7,891 nucleotides of DNA from Persebacter sp051009035 (GTDB taxonomy: Bacteria > Pseudomonadota > Gammaproteobacteria > Tethybacterales > Persebacteraceae). The DNA is taken from positions 1 through 7,891 of the forward strand of contig JBPCWY010000075.1 of the NCBI GenBank assembly GCA_051009035.1, given 5' to 3'. Numbering within the stretch: the first letter of the stretch is position 1; the number at the start of each line of letters is the position of its first letter. Both the position numbers and the translations under genes were made by a program. The notes under the pieces were generated by a model, which saw only the letters and a list, made by a program, of their open reading frames with translations, searched no databases and was not told where the DNA came from. Shown piece by piece: positions 1-5,473 of the stretch.

Positions 1-277
1 CGACATAAACCGCGCCGCCGTTGACGGCGACAAGGTCGTATTCCCCATGCTCGCCCCGCAGCCGTTTATACACCCGGACAAAAACCGCATCGCCGATTTT
101 TTTGCATTCGTGCAGGGCATCGTAAAATTCGTTTTCCAAACACTCGGACGCGTTGTTTTGGAAGCCGCCAAAATCGCGCGCGACTTGGTCCAACTTGTCG
201 CCCACGCGGTCAAGCCGCTTGCCTACGCGGTCAAGCGTGTCCCAGATTCTTTTGATTTGTTCTTCGTTATCCAACAT
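1..277 (-). CDS. N-terminal part of a coiled-coil, PD-(D/E)XK nuclease-like protein (cut by left edge)
   Basis: The reading frame stays open from an ATG at 277-275 to the window edge, giving 92 residues with the C-terminus missing. Residues 13-34 form three heptads (TLDRVGK, RLDRVGD, KLDQVAR) typical of a short coiled coil. Residues 48-92 resemble the start of a restriction-endonuclease-like fold seen in many small bacterial proteins of unknown function: an ENEFYDALHECKKIGD helix, then RVYKRLRGEHGEYDLVAVNG. D81 in GEYDLVAVNG would be the first catalytic acid; the expected E-x-K strand lies beyond the edge. Related proteins usually carry heptad-like N-terminal repeats before this domain, sometimes under DUF3782-like names. 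The start is supported by a TATAAT 6 bases upstream; there is no Shine-Dalgarno. The protein's function is unknown and the nuclease assignment is by resemblance only. Confidence 0.72.
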   Translation of the reverse strand, partial: MLDNEEQIKRIWDTLDRVGKRLDRVGDKLDQVARDFGGFQNNASECLENEFYDALHECKKIGDAVFVRVYKRLRGEHGEYDLVAVNGGAVYV

Positions 278-283
278 GGCGCA

Positions 284-292
284 ATTATAACA
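284..292 (-). promoter_or_regulatory. Extended -10 promoter of the left-edge gene, predicted leaderless
   Basis: The minus strand reads TGTTATAAT, an extended -10 (TGnTATAAT). The hexamer ends six bases before the ATG at 277, so a start site at the usual 6-8 bases would coincide with the first base of the start codon. No -35 match is visible 16-18 bases upstream, where the sequence is GC repeats. The promoter sits in the 41-bp gap after the isocitrate lyase-like gene. Confidence 0.6.
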
Positions 293-302
293 TTTTTGGG
301 CG

Positions 303-332
303 AAAACGGCGCGCGCGTTTAGGGCGCGTTTT
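303..332 (-). terminator. Weak candidate terminator overlapping the stop of the isocitrate lyase-like gene
   Basis: On the minus strand AAAACGCGC (332-324) can pair with a later segment ending in CGTTTT (312-303), with one bulged base. The stem includes the TAA stop at 321-319. Only four T residues follow, so it may not work as an intrinsic terminator, and chance pairing in GC-rich sequence is possible. Confidence 0.25.
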
Positions 333-1173
333 GTTGCGGGTCCGCGCCGCCGCCTTGTTTTAATATTGATTCAATTTCTTCGCCGCTTGCGGCGGATTGG
401 AGCGGTATAAAATCTCCCGCAAGCGCGGCGCGGGATGCGGCATGCGCCGCCGTAAATGCCGCCGCCGCAAGCGCGCCGCCCAAACTAATTCGCGCCGCGC
501 CGATGCGCGCAAAATCGGCGGCGCTTTGGCGGGTTTTTCCGGCAAGCACATTAACCGGCGCGGAAACCGAATCGCAAACGCGCGCCAGCGATTCCATGTC
601 CGGCGGCATCGGCGCGTATAACACATCCGCCCCCGCCGCTTCAAAAGCGCGCAAACGCCACACCGCTTCGGCAAGATTGTAATGCCCGTTGAGGACGCCG
701 TCCGCGCGGGCGGTTAGGACAAAATCTTCCGCCGCATCGCGCGCCGCCGCCGCCGCGGATTTGATGCGCGCCGCCGCGATGTCAAACGGATACGGCGCGG
801 TGTCGGGCAACATTGTATCTTCTATTGAACATCCGGCGAGTCCCGCGGCGGCGGCTTGCCGCACCGTTTCGGCGGCGTCTTCCGGCGCGTGTCCGTAACC
901 GTTTTCGCAATCCGCGCTGACCGGCAAACAAACCGCCGCCGCCATTTGCGCGGCGTGCGACAACATTTCCGCGCGCGAAACATGCCCCATATCGGGACGC
1001 CCCAAAGAATACGCAAAACCGGACGAAGTCGTCGCCAATGCCGCCGCGCCCGCCGCCGCAAGCATTTTTGCCGAACCAATATCCCACGCGTTGGGTAATA
1101 TAAACGGATTGCCCGGCTGGTGCAGTTGCCGAAAAAAACGGGCGCGCGCGGCTTGGAACGGCGGGGGATTCAT
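319..1173 (-). CDS. Isocitrate lyase / phosphoenolpyruvate mutase superfamily enzyme
   Basis: This 284-residue protein matches the soluble 'isocitrate lyase/PEP mutase family' subgroup, a TIM-barrel family whose members form or break C-C or P-C bonds next to a carboxylate using Mg2+. Visible family signatures are LPNAWDIGSAKMLAAAG (26-42), the metal-binding strand SADCENGYG (86-94, in place of ADxDTGYG), GCSIEDT (114-120), TARADG (154-159) and the C-terminal VNVLAGK and RISLGGALA strands. The substrate cannot be read from sequence. It lacks the KKCGH signature expected of true isocitrate or methylisocitrate lyase, so neither name should be assigned. The ATG at 1173 directly follows the TAA of rnfE (TAAATG) with no good Shine-Dalgarno, which points to co-transcription and coupled translation. 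The C-terminal GGGADPQQ tail is low complexity. Confidence 0.88.
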   Translation of the reverse strand: MNPPPFQAARARFFRQLHQPGNPFILPNAWDIGSAKMLAAAGAAALATTSSGFAYSLGRPDMGHVSRAEMLSHAAQMAAAVCLPVSADCENGYGHAPEDAAETVRQAAAAGLAGCSIEDTMLPDTAPYPFDIAAARIKSAAAAARDAAEDFVLTARADGVLNGHYNLAEAVWRLRAFEAAGADVLYAPMPPDMESLARVCDSVSAPVNVLAGKTRQSAADFARIGAARISLGGALAAAAFTAAHAASRAALAGDFIPLQSAASGEEIESILKQGGGADPQQNAP

Positions 1174-1776
1174 TTACGGCGCGGTCGGTAATTTACATTT
1201 GCGCGCCGCGGCGATATACAACCCGAACAGCATAAAACCGCCCGCCGGTAATGCCGCCGAAACCAACAACGGCGCGCCCGAAAAAAACGGCGCAATGCCG
1301 CCCGTCGCCAACAATTCGCGCGCCGCCGCAAATACGACAATCGCCGCCCACATTCCCGCGCCGGACGCCGCGCCGTCAACAAACGCCGCCATCGGCGCGT
1401 TGCGGCGGGCAAACACTTCCAACCGCGCCAATACCGCGCAATTCGTAATAATCAGCGGCAAAAAAATTCCCAAACGGCGGTGCATTTCGGGCGCGGCGGC
1501 TTCCATGCAAATATCGGCGGCGGCGACCAACGCCGCGACCAACAACATAAAAACGGGCAAGCGGACGCTTTCCGGGACATGCCGCCGCATCGCCGCCACT
1601 CCCGCTCCGGCAAACGCCATCACCGCCAAAGTCAGCGCGCCCAAAGCGGCGGCGGCGGAAACCGAAACCGAAACCGCCAACATCGGACACAGCGAAAGCA
1701 AGCGGACAAAAACAACATTACCGCGCCGCGCCGCATCGGCGGCGATTTGTTGCAGGGGAATAACAGCGGAAGCCAT
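1174..1776 (-). CDS. rnfE: Electron transport complex membrane subunit RnfE (RsxE / NqrD family)
   Basis: This 200-residue protein is an integral membrane subunit of the Rnf complex, which links ferredoxin and NAD oxidation-reduction to ion transport; in E. coli the homologous Rsx complex also reduces SoxR. About six hydrophobic helices are visible. Family motifs include FVRLLSLCPMLAVS (23-36), VPESVRLPVFMLLVA (67-81), LGIFLPLIITNCAVLARLEVFA (part of 102-123) and AARELLATG (151-159). C30 and C113 match the two cysteines that in the NqrD/RnfE family help hold an intramembrane [2Fe-2S] centre with the partner subunit NqrE/RnfA. Length is near the usual 195-235. A TATAAT lies 6 bases before the ATG. 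The usual neighbours rnfA, B, C, D and G are absent from this window: upstream is a 433-bp repeat-bearing gap and then tgt. The adjacent downstream gene is an isocitrate lyase-like enzyme. Confidence 0.92.
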   Translation of the reverse strand: MASAVIPLQQIAADAARRGNVVFVRLLSLCPMLAVSVSVSAAAALGALTLAVMAFAGAGVAAMRRHVPESVRLPVFMLLVAALVAAADICMEAAAPEMHRRLGIFLPLIITNCAVLARLEVFARRNAPMAAFVDGAASGAGMWAAIVVFAAARELLATGGIAPFFSGAPLLVSAALPAGGFMLFGLYIAAARKCKLPTAP

Positions 1777-1782
1777 GCCGCA

Positions 1783-1788
1783 ATTATA
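1783..1788 (-). promoter_or_regulatory. -10 element of rnfE, predicted leaderless
   Basis: The minus strand has a perfect TATAAT whose last base is six bases from the rnfE ATG at 1776. The stretch TTATAATTGCGGCATG is almost identical to the matching stretch before the left-edge gene (TTATAATTGCGCCATG). There is no -35-like hexamer at normal spacing and no Shine-Dalgarno between it and the ATG. Confidence 0.6.
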
Positions 1789-1881
1789 ACGCCCAAAGCA
1801 AGCGCCGTTTTCTTTTTTAATCCCGCGCGGGGATTTTATTTTTGGGGCGGGGAAATGTTAATTTTGCCGCCGTTTCAAACT

Positions 1882-2001
1882 CATGTCATTCCTGCGAAAG
1901 CAGGAATCCAGTTCAGCGGCGCAAGCCGCTCCATACCCGTTTGCGGTAAAATTTCCGATTCGCGAAAAGAAATGGATTCCTGCCTTCGCAGGAATGACAT
2001 G
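1882..2001. repeat. MITE/BIME-like element with 29-bp terminal inverted repeats
   Basis: The left arm (1882-1910) begins CATGTCATTCCTGCGAAAGC and the right arm (1973-2001) is its reverse complement at 28 of 29 positions. Each arm is itself a palindrome with an 8-bp stem, ATTCCTGC/GCAGGAAT. The 62-bp centre has its own hairpin, AGCGGC-GCAA-GCCGCT (1915-1930). The element encodes no protein. Its structure fits a non-autonomous mobile element or a paired REP/BIME unit mobilised in trans, for example by a REP-associated transposase. No target-site duplication is obvious. Seven T residues follow the right arm on the plus strand, but no plus-strand gene precedes it. Confidence 0.8.
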
Positions 2002-2018
2002 TTTTTTTAATACTCATG

Positions 2019-2046
2019 CTCGCTCCCGATTTTAATCGGGGGCGAG
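2019..2046. repeat. Strong hairpin with 13-bp arms
   Basis: CTCGCTCCCGATT (2019-2031) pairs with AATCGGGGGCGAG (2034-2046) with one T-G wobble. No T-run follows on either strand, so it is not a classic terminator. It lies beside the inverted-repeat element and shares no sequence with its arms. Its role is unknown. Confidence 0.6.
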
Positions 2047-2062
2047 AAAGAGAAATACTAAC

Positions 2063-2077
2063 CTTCGCGGGAATGAC
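2063..2077. repeat. Solitary half-copy of the palindromic repeat
   Basis: CTTCGCGGGAATGAC differs at one base from CTTCGCAGGAATGAC inside the right arm of the nearby element (1984-1998). The matching left half is missing. It is probably a decayed copy. Confidence 0.5.
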
Positions 2078-2121
2078 GGGGCGGGGGAGAAACGGGCGAA
2101 ATTTTTTATACTGCAATTTGC

Positions 2122-2146
2122 AAAAAGATTCCCGTTTTGCGGGAAT
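2122..2146 (-). terminator. Probable intrinsic terminator of the tRNA-queA-tgt unit
   Basis: On the minus strand ATTCCCG (2146-2140) and CGGGAAT (2134-2128) form a 7-bp stem around a CAAAA loop, followed by C and five T residues (2126-2122). It lies about 63 bases after the tgt stop. The stem belongs to the same ATTCC...GGAAT palindrome family as the neighbouring repeats, so a repeat copy appears to serve as the terminator. Confidence 0.55.
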
Positions 2147-2209
2147 GGAAAAAAATTGAAAGACCCGTTTTTGTTTAAGTTTAATCGGCGGCGGACAACG
2201 CCAAAAAAA

Positions 2210-3316
2210 TCATGCCGCGTCCGCGCCTTCCAGCGATTTTATTTCGCTTGCAACAGCGGGCAAATTATTTTTTATAATTGCGGCGCGCAGTTTTTGCATT
2301 ACGCCGCGGTAATGCGCCAGATTATGCAGCGTCATATAACGCGCCGCGAGCATTTCGTTGACCGCCAATAAATGGTGCAAATACGCGCGCGAAAATGCGC
2401 GGCATACCGGACAAGCGCAGTTTTCGTCGAGCGGCGACAAGTCGCGGCGGTGGCGGGCGTTGCGCATGCGCAACACGCCGCCGCTTGTAAATAAATGCCC
2501 GTTGCGGGCGTTGCGCGCCGGCAGGACGCAGTCAAACATGTCAATGCCGCTAATCACCGCGCCGGCGATGTCGCCCGGCGTTCCCGCGCCCATCAAATAA
2601 CGCGGGCGGTCGGCGGGCAATGCGGCGGCGGTGGCGGCGATTGTTTCCGCCATCGCCGTTTTGGATTCGCCCACCGCCAAACCGCCGATAGCGTAGCCGT
2701 CAAAACTAATATCGGTTAAGGCGGCGGCGGATTCGGCACGCAAATCTAAATGTATTCCGCCCTGCACGATTCCAAACAACGCCGCCGGATTATCGCCGTG
2801 CGCGGTTTTGCATCGGCGCGCCCAGCGCATGGAGCGTTGCATAGAATCGCGCACGGCTTCGCGGCCGCAATCCGGCGCGGTGCAATCGTCCAGCGGCATG
2901 ACAATATCGGAGCGCAAATCGCGTTGAATTTGCATGCATAATTCCGGAGTGAGCATGCGTTTTTCGCCGTTGTGGGGGGCAAAAAACAGCGCGCCGTCTT
3001 CGGTCAATGTGCGCCGTTTGCGCAAACTAAAAATTTGATAACCGCCCGAATCGGTCAAAATCGGACGCCGCCATCCGGCAAACCCGTGCAATCCGCCGTG
3101 CGCCGCGATAATATCCGCGCCGGGGCGCAGCCACAAATGAAACGCGTTGGCGAGCATAATATCAAAACCGAGCGCGGCGAGTTCCGGCGGCGAAATAGAT
3201 TTAACCGCGCCCAAAGTACCGACCGGCATAAATGCGGGCGTTTGGATTTCGCCGCGCGGCGTAAAAATCCGTCCGGCGCGCGCCGCCCCGCAAACGGCGG
3301 AAATATTAAATTGCAT
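2210..3316 (-). CDS. tgt: tRNA-guanine transglycosylase (queuine/preQ1 tRNA-ribosyltransferase)
   Basis: Tgt swaps guanine-34 for preQ1 in the anticodons of GUN tRNAs (Asp, Asn, His, Tyr), the step before QueA acts. The 368-residue protein matches the usual bacterial length of about 375. Catalytic and binding features are all visible: TDSGGYQIFSL (88-98) with D89, GIVQGG (182-187), GGLAVGE (211-217), MFDCVLPARNARNGHLF (260-276) with nucleophile D262, and a zinc site formed by C300, C302, C305 and H331 in CACPVC...HNL. The frame stays open 76 residues further upstream, inside queA, but the family N-terminus MQFNISAVCGAARAGRI begins at 3316. The start overlaps the queA stop by one base (TAATG), so the two are probably translationally coupled. 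Confidence 0.97.
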   Translation of the reverse strand: MQFNISAVCGAARAGRIFTPRGEIQTPAFMPVGTLGAVKSISPPELAALGFDIMLANAFHLWLRPGADIIAAHGGLHGFAGWRRPILTDSGGYQIFSLRKRRTLTEDGALFFAPHNGEKRMLTPELCMQIQRDLRSDIVMPLDDCTAPDCGREAVRDSMQRSMRWARRCKTAHGDNPAALFGIVQGGIHLDLRAESAAALTDISFDGYAIGGLAVGESKTAMAETIAATAAALPADRPRYLMGAGTPGDIAGAVISGIDMFDCVLPARNARNGHLFTSGGVLRMRNARHRRDLSPLDENCACPVCRAFSRAYLHHLLAVNEMLAARYMTLHNLAHYRGVMQKLRAAIIKNNLPAVASEIKSLEGADAA

Positions 3317-4368
3317 TAACCCGCCGCGCGCGAAAGCAGCATCGCGTCTCCGTAAGTGTAAAAACGAAATTTGTTTTGCACGGCAAAGCAACATGCCGCC
3401 AATACCCGCCGCCGCCCGCCAAACGCGCACGCCAAAACGAGCAGGGACGAGCGCGGCAAATGAAAATTTGTCAGCAATATATCGGCGGCGCGAAAACAAT
3501 ATCCGGGTTTGATAAATAATTCGGTTTCCGCTTCCGCGGCGCAAACGCCGTTGTTGTCCGCCGCCGATTCCAGCGCGCGCAAAACCGTCGTTCCGGCGGC
3601 GATGACGCGCCCGCCCCGTTTTTTGGCGGCATTGATGCGTCCGGCGGCGGCGGCGGAAATGCGGTAACGCTCCGCGTGCAAGCGCGATTGCAAACCGCGG
3701 CGCAGCGGCAAAAAAGTTCCGGCGCCGATGTGCAGGGTAATTTTCGCCGTTTCAATGCCGCGCCGCGCCAGCGTTTGCAAAATCGCCGCGTCAAAATGCA
3801 AGCTTGCAGTCGGCGCGGCGACCGAGCCGGGATGGCGCGCAAAAACCGATTGGTAGCGGCGTTTGTCGTTTTCGTCCGGGGCGCGGCGAATGTAGGGCGG
3901 CAGGGGGGTGATTCCCCGCCGCAAAAAACGGGGGCGGGCGGGGACGGGCGCGCCGTTTGGCGTTTCCGCCCGCAAGCGGTAAAACCCGTCCGCTGTTTTT
4001 TCTTGGACGACAAACCGTCCGGCGGCGTTTAGGACCGCGCCCGGGCGGGGCGGTTTGGCGGCGCGCACTTGCGCCAATACTTCGCCATCGGGCAAAAAAC
4101 GCTCGGCAAAAATCTCCGCCCGCCCCCCGCTTTCTTTCGCCCCCTGCAAACGCGCGGGGATGACTTTGGAATCGTTGAACACCAAAATATCCCCGGCGCG
4201 CAACAATCCCGGAAGCGACTGAAACCGGCGCGGGCGCGGCGATTTTCCGCGCACATCCAACAGCCGCGCGCCGCTGCGGCGGGGAGGCGGCGTTTGGGCG
4301 ATTTGCGCCGGCGGCAGGGCGTAATCAAAATCGTCCAGCGAAAGCGGGCGGGCGGGGGGCGTTTTCAT
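3316..4368 (-). CDS. queA: S-adenosylmethionine:tRNA ribosyltransferase-isomerase
   Basis: QueA transfers and rearranges the ribosyl group of S-adenosylmethionine onto preQ1 in tRNA to form epoxyqueuosine. The 350-residue length is close to E. coli QueA (356). Family motifs are GDILVFNDSKVIPARL (59-74), PLPPYI (155-160), VAAPTASLHFD (183-193), TLHIGAGTFLPL (211-222), AAGTTVLRALES (257-268), LLTNFHLPRSSLLVLACAFG (298-317) and FRFYTYGDAM (334-343). I chose the ATG at 4368, giving MKTPPARPLSLDDFDYALP; a TTG nine codons earlier adds residues unlike the family. There is no clear Shine-Dalgarno (the upstream run is CTTTTTTACCGC). The gene begins 35 bases after the tRNA-Thr body on the same strand, with no promoter visible between them. 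Confidence 0.96.
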   Translation of the reverse strand: MKTPPARPLSLDDFDYALPPAQIAQTPPPRRSGARLLDVRGKSPRPRRFQSLPGLLRAGDILVFNDSKVIPARLQGAKESGGRAEIFAERFLPDGEVLAQVRAAKPPRPGAVLNAAGRFVVQEKTADGFYRLRAETPNGAPVPARPRFLRRGITPLPPYIRRAPDENDKRRYQSVFARHPGSVAAPTASLHFDAAILQTLARRGIETAKITLHIGAGTFLPLRRGLQSRLHAERYRISAAAAGRINAAKKRGGRVIAAGTTVLRALESAADNNGVCAAEAETELFIKPGYCFRAADILLTNFHLPRSSLLVLACAFGGRRRVLAACCFAVQNKFRFYTYGDAMLLSRAAG

Positions 4369-4403
4369 GCGGTAAAAAAGCAGGCGCGGCGGCAAAATTT
4401 GGT

Positions 4404-4476
<73 letters not shown>

Positions 4477-4484
4477 GGCGGCGT

Positions 4485-4490
4485 ATTATA
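4485..4490 (-). promoter_or_regulatory. -10 element for tRNA-Thr (and probably queA-tgt)
   Basis: A perfect TATAAT on the minus strand ends 8 bases before the tRNA 5' end, so the transcript would carry a 5' leader of only one or two bases. The predicted -35 zone (about 4507-4513) is a C-run on the minus strand with no match to TTGACA. No other promoter is visible before queA. Confidence 0.6.
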
Positions 4491-4524
4491 ACGCGGCGGC
4501 GCGCTTTCGGGGGAATTTGGGCGG

Positions 4525-4573
4525 CGTCCGGCGCGCGGAAAAAGCGCGCGGACGGGGCAAAAAACCCCGGACG
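4525..4573. other. Two adjacent hairpins with a competing long-range pairing, in the divergent intergenic region
   Basis: GTCC-G-GCGCGC (4526-4536) pairs with GCGCGC-GGAC (4544-4553) with one bulged G and a GGAAAAA loop. Immediately after it, GGGG (4554-4557) can pair with CCCC (4565-4568) around CAAAAAA. Alternatively CGTCCGG (4525-4531) can pair with CCGGACG (4567-4573), excluding the base of the first hairpin. Neither identified promoter transcribes this segment, since both fire away from it. No gene is visible here. Function unknown. Confidence 0.45.
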
Positions 4574-4643
4574 GCGGAAAAAAGCGGTTTTTGGCGGTGC
4601 GGCGCATTTTTTAATTAAAATATGAAAAAATGATAAAAAGGGG

Positions 4644-4672
4644 TTGACTTATGCTTTTTTTCAATGTATACT
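4644..4672 (+). promoter_or_regulatory. Strong sigma-70-type promoter of the peroxiredoxin gene
   Basis: TTGACT (4644-4649) and TATACT (4667-4672) are separated by exactly 17 bases. The 35 bases upstream (about 4607-4641) are A/T-rich with several A and T runs, like an UP element. Transcription should start near 4679, giving a leader of about 25 bases with a GGAG ribosome binding site at 4693-4696, eight bases before the ATG. This canonical layout contrasts with the -35-less promoters on the other strand. Confidence 0.85.
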
Positions 4673-4704
4673 GGCGATTATTATTTTCCATTGGAGAAAC
4701 TGCT

Positions 4705-5337
4705 ATGAGCATACGGCTTGGCGATATTGCGCCCGATTTTACCCAGGACAGCACGGACGGGGAGATTAATTTCCACGACTGGCTGGGCGACTCGTGGGGC
4801 GTTTTGTTTTCGCACCCCAAAACTTTTACGCCGGTCTGCACGACCGAGCTCGGCGAGGTGGCGCGCCTCAAGGGCGAATTTGACCGCCGCAAGGTGAAAG
4901 TGCTGGCGCTTTCGGTGGATTCCGCTTCCGACCAAAAAAAGTGGGAATCGGACATCGCCGAAACGCAGGGGCATACCGTCAATTTTCCGATGATTGCCGA
5001 CCAAGACGGCAAGGTGTCCAATCTCTACGGCATGATTCACCCGAACGCCAACGATACTTTGACCGTCCGCACCGTCTTCATTATTGACCCGAATAAAAAA
5101 GTGCGCCTGACCCTCACCTATCCGGCGAGCACGGGGCGCAATTTTGAAGAAGTGTTGCGCGTGATTGACAGCATCCAGCTCACCGAAAACCACAAAGTGG
5201 CGACTCCGGTGAATTGGAAAAACGGCGAAAATGTCATTATCGTCCCGGCGGTGTCGGACGAAGACGCCAAAAAACGCTTCCCGCAAGGATGGGATGCGAA
5301 AAAGCCGTATTTGCGCGTTGTCCCGCAGCCGAAATAA
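4705..5337 (+). CDS. 1-Cys peroxiredoxin (Prx6 / AhpC-TSA family)
   Basis: This thiol peroxidase reduces hydrogen peroxide and organic hydroperoxides in the cytoplasm. The 210-residue length and two-part layout (thioredoxin-like fold 1-160, C-terminal Prx domain 161-210) fit the Prx6 group. The active site reads SHPKTFTPVCTTE: H37, P38, T42 and peroxidatic C45, with the supporting arginine R123 in VRTVFIID. C45 is the only cysteine, so there is no resolving cysteine and an external thiol must regenerate it. The start MSIRLGDIAPDF was chosen because GGAG sits eight bases upstream; the frame runs 18 codons further but those overlap the promoter. It is a monocistronic unit with its own promoter and terminator, and uses more CTG and ACC codons than its neighbours, consistent with high expression. 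Confidence 0.96.
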   Translation: MSIRLGDIAPDFTQDSTDGEINFHDWLGDSWGVLFSHPKTFTPVCTTELGEVARLKGEFDRRKVKVLALSVDSASDQKKWESDIAETQGHTVNFPMIADQDGKVSNLYGMIHPNANDTLTVRTVFIIDPNKKVRLTLTYPASTGRNFEEVLRVIDSIQLTENHKVATPVNWKNGENVIIVPAVSDEDAKKRFPQGWDAKKPYLRVVPQPK

Positions 5338-5353
5338 TTTTTGCGGTCCCCCT

Positions 5354-5381
5354 AAGGCGCGCTTCGGCGCGCCTTTTTTTT
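5354..5381 (+). terminator. Rho-independent terminator of the peroxiredoxin gene
   Basis: AAGGCGCGC (5354-5362) and GCGCGCCTT (5367-5375) form a perfect 9-bp stem closed by a TTCG tetraloop, followed by six more T residues (5376-5381). It starts 17 bases after the stop codon. On the opposite strand no T-run follows, so it should not efficiently stop the rhomboid transcript. Confidence 0.93.
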
Positions 5382-5473
5382 AATCTCCCGCCGGATTAAT
5401 ATTTAATATTGCGCCGCATTTTACGCCGTTTGGATTTTTGGATATTCCGCCCCGCCCGTTTTTGTTAAATATT

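Larger units (their letters stand above)
1777..2209. other. 433-bp intergenic region between tgt and rnfE
   Basis: No credible gene lies here. From the tgt side it holds: an AT-rich stretch after the tgt stop; a hairpin plus T-run likely ending the tgt transcript (2122-2146); a lone half-repeat (2063-2077); a 13-bp-stem hairpin (2019-2046); a 120-bp element with inverted ends (1882-2001); a small AATCCC/GGGATT hairpin (1819-1835); and the rnfE -10. Open frames that cross it follow the repeats and have no family resemblance. Confidence 0.7.

Noticed and set aside
47..322. Plus-strand open frame of 91 residues at the left edge
   Set aside because: It lies opposite the heptad-repeat gene, which has a promoter and family-like residues on the minus strand.
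1091..1789. Long plus-strand open frame opposite rnfE
   Set aside because: It is a shadow frame in GC-rich DNA: composition is low-complexity Ala/Asn/Thr, there is no family resemblance, and it lies fully opposite rnfE, whose motifs and cysteines are conserved.
2019..2046. Strong hairpin as a terminator for tgt
   Set aside because: No T-run follows on either strand; the hairpin at 2128-2146 followed by TTTTT is the better candidate.
1913..2116. Minus-strand open frame of 67 residues across the inverted-repeat element
   Set aside because: Its sequence is just the translated repeat arms (CHSCEGRNP-like text), a common false gene call.
1882..2146. Possible CRISPR array from repeated ATTCC/GGAAT segments
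   Set aside because: The repeats are inverted, differ in length and spacing, and there are no regular unique spacers or cas genes.
3317..3544. 76-residue N-terminal extension of Tgt
   Set aside because: The extension overlaps the conserved QueA C-terminus in another frame; Tgt family homology begins at the ATG at 3316.
4651..4704. Upstream ATG at 4651 as the peroxiredoxin start
   Set aside because: It would place the start codon between the -35 and -10 elements; the GGAG-led ATG at 4705 matches the family N-terminus.
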